The notes: generated from the letters alone by a model not told the origin. A DNA stretch of 64,000 bases from Planctomycetota bacterium (GCA_016179685.1 JACPCR010000053.1:99179-163178), one strand, 5' to 3'. Shown: positions 27,334-37,109, counted from the first letter of the stretch. Made by a program: numbers and translations.

Positions 27334-28896
27334 ATGAGCACCAGCGCCATCAAAACGCTTCTCATCGAGGATAACGCGGGCGACGCCCGGCTCATGGCCG
27401 AGACTTTGGCCGAGGTCCGGGACGTCCGTTTCGACATGAAATGCGTCGGCCGCCTGTCGGAGGGTCTGGACCGGCTGGCCTCGGAGGAGGTCGACGTGGT
27501 TCTTCTCGATCTGTTCTTGCCCGACGGGCAGGGGATCGACACTTTTCTCAGGGCCCACCGCCAGGCGCCCGAGGTGCCCATCGTCGTCCTGACGGGCTAC
27601 GACGATGAGAACATGGCTGTCCAAGCCATGCACGAGGGCGCTCAGGACTACCTCGTGAAGGGCCGGCTGGACCGTAACCTGCTCCTGCGTTCCATCCGCT
27701 ATGCCATGGAGCGAAACCAGATGCTGGAGCGGCTGAACCAGTCCGTCCGCGAGAGGGCAGCCCAGGCGGCCGAGCTGGAGCGATCGAATGAACGGTTGCA
27801 GGAGTTGGACCGGATGAAGAGCGAATTCGTTTCCGTCGTTTCTCACGAGCTTCGGACGCCTTTGACCTCCATTCGGGCCGCCATCAGCCTTCTCGGGGAC
27901 GGCTGCCTCGGAAAGCTCAACGAGGAACAGAAGGAATACATCGATCTCGTCCAGCGCAACCTCGACCGTCTGGAGTCGCTCGTCCTCGATGTCCTGAATA
28001 TCTCCCGCATCGAATCCGGCCGATTGCAGATCGACCTCCTTCAGGCCGATCTGCGCCATCTCGCCTCCGATGTCGTGCAGATGCTCGCTCCGCAGGCCAA
28101 GGCCAGGCAGTGCGCCCTCACGGCCGGGGTCCCCGAGAATGCCCGGTTCGCCCGCTGCGACCCCGACAAGATCACCCAGGTCCTGGTGAACCTGGTTGGG
28201 AACGCCATCAAGCACAATCCGGAGCGGATTCGTATCGGGATTTCGGCCGCACGCGACGAGAATCGCATTCGGGTCACGGTCAGCGACAACGGCATCGGAA
28301 TCCCGCTCGAGGACCAGCCGAGAATCTTCGAGCGGTTCTACCAGGTTCGGCGTCAGTCCGGCGGCGGCAGCCAGGGCACGGGTCTTGGCCTGGCCATCTC
28401 CCGAGGCCTGGTCGAAGCCCACGGCGGCAAGCTTCGCCTCGCCAGCGAGGCCGGGAAGGGAACGGCCTTTTCCTTCGACCTCGAGGCGGTGGAGGTCCAG
28501 ACGTGGGAAAAGGGCCGTTCTCAGACCTGGGAGCTCGAGGGACTGACCGTGACCGCGGAGCAATATGGCGACCGCGTCAGGCTGCTTCTCTGCGGCCGCA
28601 TCGAGGAGACCAACTTCCCGCGTCTGACCCGGGTCACCCAGGAAATCCTCGAGCGGTGGGGCAACCTGCTGGTCATCGACCTTTCAGAGTGCCTCTACAT
28701 GGACAGCCGCGGGATCGGGCATCTCATCGAGCTTCGGGCCAGGGCCGCGGAACATGGCGGCGATCTGGCCATCGTTCATGTTCAGCCCAGGTTACGAAAG
28801 ATTCTGGACTCCCTGGGCATCTCAAAGGCCATCGCGTGCCACTCGGACCTCACCGTCGCACTGGGCTGTCTGCGTCCTTCCAACCCGCCGCAGTGA
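27334..28896 (+). CDS. Receiver-histidine kinase-STAS hybrid protein
   Basis: The product has 520 aa. A receiver (about 5-125) has L-I-E-D-N-A-G-D and L-L-D-L-F-L-P-D. A coiled linker leads to HisKA (S-H-E-L-R-T-P-L), then HATPase (N-A-I-K-H, D-N-G-I-G-I-P, G-T-G-L-G-L-A-I). The last 110 residues are a STAS domain with L-Y-M-D-S-R-G-I-G-H, a phosphorylatable Ser as in anti-sigma-factor antagonists. It therefore joins two-component and partner-switching chemistry. No transmembrane helix is seen, so the input is through the receiver. The ATG at 27334 aligns with the receiver start. Confidence 0.92.
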   Translation: MSTSAIKTLLIEDNAGDARLMAETLAEVRDVRFDMKCVGRLSEGLDRLASEEVDVVLLDLFLPDGQGIDTFLRAHRQAPEVPIVVLTGYDDENMAVQAMHEGAQDYLVKGRLDRNLLLRSIRYAMERNQMLERLNQSVRERAAQAAELERSNERLQELDRMKSEFVSVVSHELRTPLTSIRAAISLLGDGCLGKLNEEQKEYIDLVQRNLDRLESLVLDVLNISRIESGRLQIDLLQADLRHLASDVVQMLAPQAKARQCALTAGVPENARFARCDPDKITQVLVNLVGNAIKHNPERIRIGISAARDENRIRVTVSDNGIGIPLEDQPRIFERFYQVRRQSGGGSQGTGLGLAISRGLVEAHGGKLRLASEAGKGTAFSFDLEAVEVQTWEKGRSQTWELEGLTVTAEQYGDRVRLLLCGRIEETNFPRLTRVTQEILERWGNLLVIDLSECLYMDSRGIGHLIELRARAAEHGGDLAIVHVQPRLRKILDSLGISKAIACHSDLTVALGCLRPSNPPQ

Positions 28897-28970
28897 AAAT
28901 CTTGCGCTATACTATGGGGTCCGGAATGACGGCCACATCAGGCCGCCCACACGTTTTCGAGGACTCTGAC

Positions 28971-29390
28971 ATGGTCGCCATCCGTGAAAAGACCATCCTG
29001 GTTGTTGATGACGAACCCGACATCCGCAAGACGATATCCAGGCTCATGCAGACCCGCGGCCACGGTGTCCTCGGTGCGGAAAGCGGGCGAGAAGCGCTGG
29101 GAATACTGCAAACCGATGTCCAGGTTGACCTGGTTATTCTCGATATCCTGATGCCGGTCATGGACGGCATCGAGACCTTACAAGCGATCCGAAGGCGAGG
29201 CGGCCGCGACTTGCCCGTCATCATGCTGACCGCGCGTACCTCGGACCAGGACGTCCTTAAGGGTTACGGATACGGGGCGGATTATTACATTACCAAGCCC
29301 TTCAAGAACGAGCGTCTCTTGAACATCGTCGATTATCTGATTGGAGACCTTTCCGACGACGAAAAGGCTCTGCTGGAGATTCGGCTTTAG
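28971..29390 (+). CDS. Single-domain response regulator
   Basis: The product has 139 aa: one receiver domain with V-V-D-D-E-P-D, phospho-acceptor L-V-I-L-D-I-L-M-P-V-M-D and Y-Y-I-T-K-P-F. There is no output domain; a short acidic tail follows. It lies 74 bp after the REC-histidine kinase-STAS gene and is its likely phosphorelay partner. An in-frame ATG is available at 28926; 28971 fits the domain better. Confidence 0.9.
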   Translation: MVAIREKTILVVDDEPDIRKTISRLMQTRGHGVLGAESGREALGILQTDVQVDLVILDILMPVMDGIETLQAIRRRGGRDLPVIMLTARTSDQDVLKGYGYGADYYITKPFKNERLLNIVDYLIGDLSDDEKALLEIRL

Positions 29391-29727
29391 CACACGCGTG
29401 TGGTAGTACGGGCGCACTTCCAAATCCGAATACGAGTACCAGTCTAGAAATTTCAATCGCGTGGCTCACGATGTTCCGGCGCTGAATCCATTCCGGCAGA
29501 CTGCAGGCTAAGGGTTGAAGGCTGAAGGGGCCGAAAGGCCACGGACCACCCGGCCTCCGGCCTGCGCGTGCGGGAGCGGGGAGCAGGGAAAGGGAAGGCA
29601 GTCATCAGTCATAAGTCATCCGTGTCGGAGCCTTCAGCCTCAGAAGGGTGTTACCTGCCACAGTACCCGCCCTTGGCAGGTCGGCACGGAGTGCCTATTT
29701 CAGCAAAGCGGACGACTTCCGCTTCCC
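29391..29727. other. Gene-free spacer with inverted repeats
   Basis: A degenerate hairpin of the AAGTGC type (AGTAC-GGGC-GCACT) is near 29404-29419. GGTTGAAGGCTGAAGG (29513-29528) is answered by AGCCTTCAGCCTC at 29630-29642. TGCCA...TGGCA flanks 29657-29679. No gene is seen. Confidence 0.35.
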
Positions 29728-30681
29728 TCACAGGACGCGGCTACGGCCTGACCCGTGGGAGAGATGCTCCTGGAGCTTCCGGCGGTACGCGTCTCCGCCC
29801 GCCTCAAAGGCCTTGCCATGGGGGGCGCCGGGAACGATGTACAGTTCCTTGTCGCCAGCCGCCCGATCGTAGATGCGCCGCTGGACGCGCTCGGGCGTCC
29901 GCACGTCCTTTTCGCAATGAACTTGCAGAAGCCGAGTGCCCCTCAGCCGTGAGGCCGCGCCTACCGCGTCCACCGCCTCAGCCCGGCAGCCCGTCCGAAC
30001 TTCCGTCAGCCAGCAGACCAGGGGCGTCATCGGCCACCTCGGCAGGTGATATCTCAGCCGGTGGTGGTGTTCCACCGTATCGACGAACGAGTCGTAGGGA
30101 TTCTCAGCGATGACCAGGGGAATTCCCGGATGGTCAGCGGCCACGAGGAGCGCCGTCACCGCCCCCATGGAGACGCCCCATAGAATTGGCTCGACGCCGC
30201 CCCCGCGTCGCCGGGCCTCCTCCAAGGCCGCACAGAGGTCCCCCCGCTCCAGGTCGCCCAGCGTGCAGTGCCGGCCCCCACTCTCGCCCGTGGCCCGAAA
30301 ATCGAACAGCAGGCTCGAGTAGCCGTTCGCCTGGAGGAATGCCGACTGCCCTCCCCGCAGGAATTGCTCCTTTCCTGACCCCCGGCCGTGGCAGCAGACC
30401 ACCGTTCCTATGGCTTTCACCGCGGGTATCCACAAGCCCACCAGCTTCACGCCGTCCGCCGAGTTGAATTCCACCCGATGCGCTCCCAGCCTCTCCACCG
30501 CCAGCGGATCGGTGACCGGCGGCCTTCGCTCCACTTCGGTGATGTCCCGGGAGAGCTTGAGGGTCAAGAATGCCAGAGCAGCAAACAGGACCGCCATGCC
30601 CACCAGGAAGGCCTTCAGCCACCGCCGGGGTCCCTGGCCGAGACGAAGTCCAGGATTCTTTGCGATGATTTCACCCCTCAT
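29728..30681 (-). CDS. Membrane-anchored alpha/beta hydrolase
   Basis: The product has 317 aa. One transmembrane helix lies at about 20-42, followed by an alpha/beta-hydrolase fold. Oxyanion strand V-C-C-H-G-R-G-S-G is at about 93-101, the nucleophile elbow G-V-S-M-G is in the middle, and the likely catalytic His is in P-G-A-P-H-G-K-A-F near the end. It resembles YfhR/BEM46-type hydrolases of unknown substrate. The ATG at 30681 is used; the frame extends to a TTG at 30711. Confidence 0.85.
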   Translation of the reverse strand: MRGEIIAKNPGLRLGQGPRRWLKAFLVGMAVLFAALAFLTLKLSRDITEVERRPPVTDPLAVERLGAHRVEFNSADGVKLVGLWIPAVKAIGTVVCCHGRGSGKEQFLRGGQSAFLQANGYSSLLFDFRATGESGGRHCTLGDLERGDLCAALEEARRRGGGVEPILWGVSMGAVTALLVAADHPGIPLVIAENPYDSFVDTVEHHHRLRYHLPRWPMTPLVCWLTEVRTGCRAEAVDAVGAASRLRGTRLLQVHCEKDVRTPERVQRRIYDRAAGDKELYIVPGAPHGKAFEAGGDAYRRKLQEHLSHGSGRSRVL

Positions 30682-30718
30682 ACCCACTATGGTAGCGGAG
30701 TCACACCGCAAGATTCTA

Positions 30719-30848
30719 TTGAAATCCGCTGCGCCCTTCGGGCTTCGCGGATTTCAGAGCCGGGATTGGTCCGGCTTCGCCGGCCCAACCTTGGAGGGTC
30801 AGAAGAAGTCTCTAACTCAAGCTTCCAACTTAAGGCCCCAAGCGCCCG
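30719..30848 (+). repeat. Interspersed repeat R2, copy B
   Basis: It carries GAAATCCGCTGCGCCC, GCGGATTTCAGAGCC, GGCTTCGCCGGCCCAACC, GTCAGAAGAAGTCTCTAACTC and CCAAGCGCCC in the R2 order. The A/T-rich hairpin block is mostly deleted. It lies between the hydrolase start and tRNA-Leu; the remaining 160 bp to the tRNA shows no gene. Confidence 0.65.
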
Positions 30849-31009
30849 CAGCTCGTTCATGTTAGAATGGCCCCTCGAGGTGAAAACAGAGGAAAAAGGA
30901 AGAACAGGGGGGCCGAGGAAATGCCCGTGCTGGATGCCGTACGGAAACTGATGTCGTTTTTCAATCCCGGAGGTCTTTCAGATTCTGCGGTCTTGAGGTC
31001 TCCTCATGG

Positions 31010-31095
31010 GGGCGAGTGGCGGAACGGCAGACGCTACGGACTTAAAATCCGTTGGGGGTTGAACCCCCGTACGGGTTCGATTCCCGTCTCGCCCA
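31010..31095 (+). tRNA. tRNA-Leu (anticodon UAA)
   Basis: 86 nt. The acceptor stem GGGCGAG (31010-31016) pairs with CTCGCCC (31088-31094), and the discriminator is A. The anticodon stem ACGGA/TCCGT encloses loop CTTAAAA, with anticodon TAA at 31043-31045. The long variable arm (GGGGGTTGAACCCCC) marks a class II leucine tRNA, and the T arm is ACGGGTTCGATTCCCGT. CCA is not encoded. Confidence 0.95.
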
Positions 31096-31098
31096 TCA

Positions 31099-31135
31099 GC
31101 AGGGACGATTCACGAGTTGCGTGGGTCGTCCCTGC
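31099..31135 (+). terminator. Hairpin after tRNA-Leu
   Basis: GCAGGGACGA (31099-31108) pairs exactly with TCGTCCCTGC (31126-31135), with an inner CACG/CGTG helix. It begins 3 nt after the tRNA and may end or shape its transcript. No T-run follows. Confidence 0.4.
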
Positions 31136-31172
31136 CGATTGCGGATGGCGGTGAAGTGAAGATGGAATAAAG

Positions 31173-34145
31173 ATGAGCGATACATCCTCGAAGGAAGGAG
31201 AAGGCCAGAAAACGACGAAGGTCCAGCAGATCGGACGCTATAAGCTGCTGGAGCGGCTGGGCGCGGGCGGCATGGGGGCCGTCTACAAGGCGGTGGACAC
31301 CCAGATGAACCGCACCGTCGCCCTGAAAGTTCTCTCGAGCCGGCTGGTCAGCAACCCGAAGTATGTCGAACGCTTCATGCGAGAAGCGCGGTCGGCAGCG
31401 GCCCTCAACCATCCCCACATCGTCAGGGCCGAGGACGTCGGGCAGGAAGGCTCGCTGTTTTACTTCGCCATGGAGTTTGTGGAGGGCTCGACCCTTCGCC
31501 AGCTTCTCAAGAAGCGGGCCACCTTCACCGAGACCGAGGCCTTGGACGTCGCGCTTCAGACCGCGGGGGCGCTGCAGCACGCCACCAGCCGGAGTATCGT
31601 CCACCGGGACATCAAGCCCGACAACATCATGATGACTCCGGACGGCCAGGTGAAGCTGACGGACCTGGGCCTGGCCAAGGCGGTGGATGGCGGCGAGGCG
31701 ACCATCACGCAGGCCGGTGTGATGATCGGCACCCCTCACTATGCGTCACCCGAACAGATTCGAGGGGAGCCGGACATCGATTTCCGGACGGACATCTATT
31801 CCCTGGGAATGACCCTCTACCACTTGGTCGTCGGTAATCCGCCCTTTGACGGCCCCTCGGCCGGCGTCATCACGCTCAAGCACTTGAACGATCCCTTGCC
31901 GGACCCCCGAACGGCGCGCCCGGACCTTTCCGAGGGCTTCGGGAAGGTCCTCAAGAAGATGACCGAGAAGCGGCGTGATGACCGATATACGAGCGTGGAC
32001 CATCTGATCGAGGACTTGGAACAGGTGCGCCAGGGCCAACCGCCACCGCACGCCGCGCCTCCTCCTCCGCTCATTTTGCGCAAGCTCACGTCGTCGCGAG
32101 CCCAGGCCCGGGAGAAGGAACCGGCGGCTGCGGGTCCCACGCGCTCGGGTGGCGCCGGCATCCTCGTCGTCGGCCTGGCAGCCCTCGCCGTGGCCGCCTT
32201 CGTCGTCTTTTCCATGCTCAAGGGAAAACCTTCCAAGCAGGAAATGACAGCTCCTTCCACGGTTTCCAGCACGTCCAGCGTGACCAGCACCACGGTCCAG
32301 CCCGAACCCAAGCTTTCTGGCGGCCCCCCGCCAGCCGGCAAAGGCGCTTCGCCGGAGACAAAGACCCAGGAAGCCACGAAACAAGCGGCGCGCCGGGTCC
32401 TTCAAGAGGCCCGGGACTTTGCCGAGAAGCAGCCCGATGACGTCGCGGGGGCTCTCTCCTTCTATTCCAAGGTGCTCGGCTATTCGGGCCTTCCCGAAGC
32501 CGACCAGGCCCAGGAGCAGATTCGGCTTCTCCGCCAGAGGGTGGACGAGGCGTTCCAGCAGACGGAAGGGAATGTCCGTGGTCATCTGGAGGCCCGCCGT
32601 TACGGGGACGCTGCGACCGCCCTGGCCAGCTTTCCGGAATCGTACCGTGTGCAGCCCTGGAATGAGCGCTTCGGAGCCCTGGCCGACAACGTGGATGGCC
32701 AGACGCAGGAGGCCTACGAAACCCTCAAGAGGCAGGGCGAGGGCAAGTTACAGGAGCGCCAATTCGCAGCGGCCAGGGAGGTCTATCAGGCCGCCTTGCC
32801 CGCTTTTCCCCCTCGTTTCAAGGAACAGCTCGAGGCGGACCTGGCGGAGATCGCGGACCGGGAGCGGCTGGAGCGGGAGAGCCTTCAGCGGAAGAAGTAT
32901 CAAGACTTTCTCAGGGAGGCCGCTCCCAAGCTGAAGGAACGGAAGTATGAAGAGGTGGTCGTCCTGGCCGAGAAGGGGCTGCAGGACCCGGAGTGTCCGA
33001 GGCTGGAATTCGAGATGGAGGCCGAGCACGCTCGGCTGCTGGTGCGGCTTCTCGAGCTGGTGGAGTCCGGAGCGAAGGCCCGCAAGGGCAAGTCGTTCCG
33101 CCACCGCGGCGCCGCAGGCGTCATCGACTCCGTCGAGAAGGGCCGCATGGAACTGAAAATGGGGGCCGATGGGCCTTCGATCAAAATCGCCATCCGCAAG
33201 GACCTGGATACCGCGCAGGTCATGGAACTTACGGAGTCCTTCACGTCCTCGGACCCGGACGGTCTCGTCATGGTTGGGGCCTTCTATTTTGCCGATGGAA
33301 GATTCAAGGAGGCCGAGGCGTCCTGGCAGGCCGCAGCCAAGGCCGGGAAGAACGTCGAGTTGGCCTTGAAAAAGGTCGCCCTTGCCGGCAGGGGGGCGGC
33401 TGAGATCGAGGCCCAGAACGCCCTCGAAGCCGTCCGCAGCCTCGCCCAGCGCAAACGCTGGCAGGAGGCCGTCAAGGCCATCGAGAAGGCCCGGGCCGAC
33501 TACGCCCAGACCGAGGCCATCGGCCAGGCGCAGGCGGAGCTGGACCGCCTGCTCGACCAGGCCGGCCAGCAACTGGCCAGGACCGATGATGAGGTCACCG
33601 CCAGCGGCGCCCCCCGCCGGGAAATCCGGGATGGTTTCGAGCAGTTCTTCGAATGGAAATACCTGGATTGGAAGGATACAGGCTCGGGGAGCGGCACGGT
33701 GATCTTTGAAACCCTCGGCGAGACCGCGGGCAAGAATCAGGTCATTCGCTTCCGCTATCAGAACGTCAAGAAAGTGCACGCCAAGCATCCGCCAAAAATC
33801 TTTTTCGGCCGCGAAGCGAGGATGGACCTGGTCCGCGCCAAGGAGCTTTTCGTCCGGGTTTACAATCCCTCCGACAACCGGCTGAAGATCAATCTCGCTT
33901 TGCTGATCGGCGACGAGATGACGTATTACGAATCGCCCTTCGAGTTCGAAGTGCCCGCGAAGGCCTGGAAAAAGCATGAGTATTCACTGACGAGGCCCCA
34001 GTATTCGTGCGCCGCAACGAACTGGGCCAATACCGGCGCCATCAAGCGATTGGATGACGTCCGACTCCTCGTCTTCGTCATCCATCCTTCCTCGCCGGAT
34101 GGGGAAGTCATCCTCGAAACCATCGATGCCTCACGGGAGCCCTAG
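31173..34145 (+). CDS. Ser/Thr kinase with large extracytoplasmic region
   Basis: The product has 990 aa. The kinase domain is at about 20-285 (G-A-G-G-M-G-A-V, V-A-L-K, H-R-D-I-K-P-D-N, D-L-G-L-A-K, Y-A-S-P-E-Q). One transmembrane helix is at about 328-350. Outside follow a Thr/Ser-rich linker, helical TPR-like segments (about 400-800, many K/E/A) and a C-terminal beta-rich, jelly-roll-like domain (about 815-990; F-F-E-W-K-Y ... Y-E-S-P-F-E-F-E-V-P-A). The outer part likely senses an envelope or carbohydrate signal. There is no zinc ribbon, unlike the 5.9- and 10.3-kb kinases. It starts 78 bp after tRNA-Leu. Confidence 0.9.
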   Translation: MSDTSSKEGEGQKTTKVQQIGRYKLLERLGAGGMGAVYKAVDTQMNRTVALKVLSSRLVSNPKYVERFMREARSAAALNHPHIVRAEDVGQEGSLFYFAMEFVEGSTLRQLLKKRATFTETEALDVALQTAGALQHATSRSIVHRDIKPDNIMMTPDGQVKLTDLGLAKAVDGGEATITQAGVMIGTPHYASPEQIRGEPDIDFRTDIYSLGMTLYHLVVGNPPFDGPSAGVITLKHLNDPLPDPRTARPDLSEGFGKVLKKMTEKRRDDRYTSVDHLIEDLEQVRQGQPPPHAAPPPPLILRKLTSSRAQAREKEPAAAGPTRSGGAGILVVGLAALAVAAFVVFSMLKGKPSKQEMTAPSTVSSTSSVTSTTVQPEPKLSGGPPPAGKGASPETKTQEATKQAARRVLQEARDFAEKQPDDVAGALSFYSKVLGYSGLPEADQAQEQIRLLRQRVDEAFQQTEGNVRGHLEARRYGDAATALASFPESYRVQPWNERFGALADNVDGQTQEAYETLKRQGEGKLQERQFAAAREVYQAALPAFPPRFKEQLEADLAEIADRERLERESLQRKKYQDFLREAAPKLKERKYEEVVVLAEKGLQDPECPRLEFEMEAEHARLLVRLLELVESGAKARKGKSFRHRGAAGVIDSVEKGRMELKMGADGPSIKIAIRKDLDTAQVMELTESFTSSDPDGLVMVGAFYFADGRFKEAEASWQAAAKAGKNVELALKKVALAGRGAAEIEAQNALEAVRSLAQRKRWQEAVKAIEKARADYAQTEAIGQAQAELDRLLDQAGQQLARTDDEVTASGAPRREIRDGFEQFFEWKYLDWKDTGSGSGTVIFETLGETAGKNQVIRFRYQNVKKVHAKHPPKIFFGREARMDLVRAKELFVRVYNPSDNRLKINLALLIGDEMTYYESPFEFEVPAKAWKKHEYSLTRPQYSCAATNWANTGAIKRLDDVRLLVFVIHPSSPDGEVILETIDASREP

Positions 34146-34400
34146 CGTGCAAGGATTCGCTCGGGGCCGCCAGCCATAGATGCCAGCGTCATGGCGAAGA
34201 TGACCTGATGGGTTTCTTGCTTCACGACTTGACCGGCTTTTCACATGATTATTTCTAAACAAAAGGGTTGTAGTCTTGATCGCCAGGTCATTGCTCTAAA
34301 CTCTGGATTCATAACTATCTAATAAATAAGAACTTAATTCTTGATTGGGCAAGCGCCAGTCAAGTTGAGTTGCTTTCAAGCTCCTTCTGGATGAAATCCC

Positions 34401-35780
34401 ATGGACAAACCGATTCCGCTGGGCAACCGTCGCGAGCTTTTCGTGGACGGATTCCTCGTCGCCGAAATGAACCAGGTTCGCCTGGACTTGAAGAAACCGG
34501 AACGCCGCGAGGTCGTCTTCACCGCCGACGCAGCCTGGGAAGACGCCGTCAGCTTCCCTCTGAGTTTCTTCCAGGATGGCCCTATCGTCCGGTTCTATTA
34601 CCGGGCCGGCATTCCCAACCTGAAAGATGAAAGCGTCGACGCGGTCGCTCTGGCTGACAGCATGGACGGCGGCATGACCTTTACGCGGCCGAACCTGGGC
34701 CTTGTCGACTTCCGGGGCTGCACAGCGAACAATCTCCTGCGCATCGGCGGGCCGCCGAATGTGCCGCCGGCCTTTCTGGATTCCAATCCCGCCTGCCGGC
34801 CCGGCGAACGATATAAAGGCTTGAGCCAGAAGTGGATGGGCCTCTTCGCCATGGCCTCCGGCGATGGACTTCATTGGAAGTCGCTCCTCGATGGGCCCGT
34901 CAAGATGGAAGGGGCATTCGATACCGTCAATACAGCCTTCTGGGATTCCCTCGCCGGTTGTTACCGCAGCTATACCCGCAACTGGCTGGACCCCCAGGCG
35001 GGATACGCCCCGGCGCCCAAGGTCAAGGCGGGTTTCGTCCGCGGCATCCAGAGTTCCACGTCCAAGGATTTCATCCACTGGACCCCGCCGATGCCCAATC
35101 AATATGCCGATGGGGAACCGGCCACTCACCTCTACACCAACGCCACGCTCCCCTGCCCCGGGGCCGAACACCTCTACCTTTCTTTTCCCAATCGATTCAT
35201 CGAGCATCGTAAGAAGCGTCCGGAACACCCCTACCCGGGGACCAATGACGCCCTGTTCATGAGCAGCCGCGACGGGGTCCATTGGTCCCGCTTCCTCGAG
35301 GCGTGGGTCCGGCCCGGGCTCGATCCGGGTAACTGGACGGAACGCAATAACTACCCGGCTTGGGGCCTCATCGAGACCTCGCCTACGGAGTGGTCCATGT
35401 ACATCACCGAGCGATACCGGCATCCGAGCCTGCCTACACGCGTCCGGCGTCTCGCCCTCCGGCCACACGGCTTCGTCTCCGTCCACGCTGGATATGCGGC
35501 CGGTGAATTCCTCACAAAGCCCCTGACCTTCACTGGCCGTCAGCTCCGGCTGAATTATTCCACCTCCGCCGCGGGATCGATCCGGTGTGAGATTCAGGAC
35601 ACCGAAGGCAGGGCTTTTCCCGGGTTCACTCTCGAGGAGACGGACACCCTTTTCGGGGACGAGGTAGACGGCCCGGTGACCTGGAAGGGATCGGATGACC
35701 TATCAGCGCTAGTGGGAAAGGCCGTACAATTGCGCTTCGGGATCGAAGACGCGGACCTGTTTGCCCTCCGATTCGTTTGA
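34401..35780 (+). CDS. Beta-propeller glycosidase-like protein
   Basis: The product has 459 aa. It starts near R-R-E-L-F-V-D-G-F-L-V-A and has repeated blocks such as S-M-D-G-G-M-T-F and A-S-G-D-G-L-H-W, and S-S-R-D-G-V-H-W-S. These resemble blades of five-bladed propellers (GH32/43/117-like or BNR-type). Catalytic acids cannot be assigned. There is no signal peptide, so it would act in the cytoplasm or leave by another route. Its frame is followed, after one TGA, by the in-phase DegT gene. Confidence 0.65.
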   Translation: MDKPIPLGNRRELFVDGFLVAEMNQVRLDLKKPERREVVFTADAAWEDAVSFPLSFFQDGPIVRFYYRAGIPNLKDESVDAVALADSMDGGMTFTRPNLGLVDFRGCTANNLLRIGGPPNVPPAFLDSNPACRPGERYKGLSQKWMGLFAMASGDGLHWKSLLDGPVKMEGAFDTVNTAFWDSLAGCYRSYTRNWLDPQAGYAPAPKVKAGFVRGIQSSTSKDFIHWTPPMPNQYADGEPATHLYTNATLPCPGAEHLYLSFPNRFIEHRKKRPEHPYPGTNDALFMSSRDGVHWSRFLEAWVRPGLDPGNWTERNNYPAWGLIETSPTEWSMYITERYRHPSLPTRVRRLALRPHGFVSVHAGYAAGEFLTKPLTFTGRQLRLNYSTSAAGSIRCEIQDTEGRAFPGFTLEETDTLFGDEVDGPVTWKGSDDLSALVGKAVQLRFGIEDADLFALRFV

Positions 35781-35816
35781 TGCGTTCGAAGAAGGTTTCT
35801 TTGGGGCATTCTTGTC

Positions 35817-37034
35817 TTGGAATTCCTCTCTATCGCTGAGCGCTTCGGATTCAGGCCGGACGCTCTGGAGCGCATCCGGGCGGCGGTCTCGAACAGCGAT
35901 TTGCAGGGCAACGGCCCCAACCTTGCCCGCTACGCCACGACGTTCCCGAAGCCATCCAAGGGAGACCAGTTCGAGGCCCTGGTGCGAGGGAAGTTCGGGG
36001 TGAAGCACGCCCTGGGCGTCAGCTCCGGCACCGCGGCACTCCACGCGGCCATGGTCGCCGCCGGGGCCGCGCCCGGAAAGGATGTCATCTGCCCCGCCAT
36101 CGGCTTCCTCGCCACCAGCATGGCGGCCGCCCTGGCCGGCGCGACACCAGTCTTTTGCGACGTCGACGAATCCCTGCAGATGGACCCCTCCAAGCTCGAG
36201 GCGCTGATCACCTCTCGGACCATAGCCGTCGCTCCCACGCACTACGGCGGCGCGGTATGCGACCTCGGCCCGGTCCTGGCTGTGGCCCGAAGGCACGGCC
36301 TCCTGGTCATCGAGGACTGTGCCCAGGCCACCGGAGCGACCTACAGGGGACGCACCGTCGGAACCCTCGGCGACATCGGCTGTTTCAGCATCTCGGCCTA
36401 TAAGATCATCGGAGGCGGGGAGGCCGGACTCTTGATCACCAACGACCCGCGTCTCTTCGACCGCGCCTGCCAAGTGGCCGAAGCCGGTGGGCTTTGGAGG
36501 CCAGACCGTTTCGGGCCGGAGCGCTACCCGGGCGAACTGTTCCCCGGGACGAATTACCGCCTTTCGGAGCTGGAGGCCGCGGTGGACCTCGTCCAGCTCG
36601 GGAAGCTCGACGCCACCGTCGGCCGCTTCCGGGCCGTGCATCGCCGCATCCGCAGCCAGCAGCGGGCCTTCCGTGAATTTCGCTGGCAGAAGAGCAACGA
36701 TCCGGAGGGCGACATCGGCTGCCTCCTGCGCCTGTTCCCGCAGACTCTTGAACTGGGAAAGAAGGCCGCCGAGGCGCTCCGCGCTGAAGGAATCGGAGCG
36801 GGCTTCCTCGGACCCGATGCGCGGTCGGATTGGCATCTTTATTCCGACATGTTCCCGCTGTTCGCCCAGCATGCGGAACGTTGCAGGCCCGACCTCTGCC
36901 CCGTGGCGGTGGACCTTTACAACCGAGGGATTTCCATCTGGCTCGATTCTTGGTACTCACCGGCGGACTGCGATGCTATCGCCGAAGGCGTCCATAAGGT
37001 CTTATCGGCCTACGGAACACCCATCACGAGATGA
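35817..37034 (+). CDS. DegT/DnrJ/EryC1/StrS-type aminotransferase
   Basis: The product has 405 aa. This fold-type I PLP enzyme has G-V-S-S-G-T-A-A-L-H-A, V-I-E-D-C-A-Q-A-T-G-A (Asp and Gln for PLP), F-S-I-S-A-Y-K-I-I-G-G-G-E-A-G (PLP Lys), and G-T-N-Y-R-L-S-E-L-E-A-A. Such enzymes aminate keto-sugars, or dehydrate them when Lys is replaced; here Lys is present. No ATG exists between the upstream TGA (35778-35780) and the conserved region, so TTG 35817 is the best start. Confidence 0.88.
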   Translation: MEFLSIAERFGFRPDALERIRAAVSNSDLQGNGPNLARYATTFPKPSKGDQFEALVRGKFGVKHALGVSSGTAALHAAMVAAGAAPGKDVICPAIGFLATSMAAALAGATPVFCDVDESLQMDPSKLEALITSRTIAVAPTHYGGAVCDLGPVLAVARRHGLLVIEDCAQATGATYRGRTVGTLGDIGCFSISAYKIIGGGEAGLLITNDPRLFDRACQVAEAGGLWRPDRFGPERYPGELFPGTNYRLSELEAAVDLVQLGKLDATVGRFRAVHRRIRSQQRAFREFRWQKSNDPEGDIGCLLRLFPQTLELGKKAAEALRAEGIGAGFLGPDARSDWHLYSDMFPLFAQHAERCRPDLCPVAVDLYNRGISIWLDSWYSPADCDAIAEGVHKVLSAYGTPITR

Positions 37035-37109
37035 AATAGGGGCGGTCCCCCACGATTTTGTTTTCTTGGGAGATCTTGTCCACCACAAAGAACGCGGAAG
37101 ACGCTGAGA

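Noticed and set aside
28110..28970. A longer start for the single-domain response regulator
   Set aside because: The upstream part is a shadow frame inside the histidine kinase gene; the receiver fold begins just after 28971.
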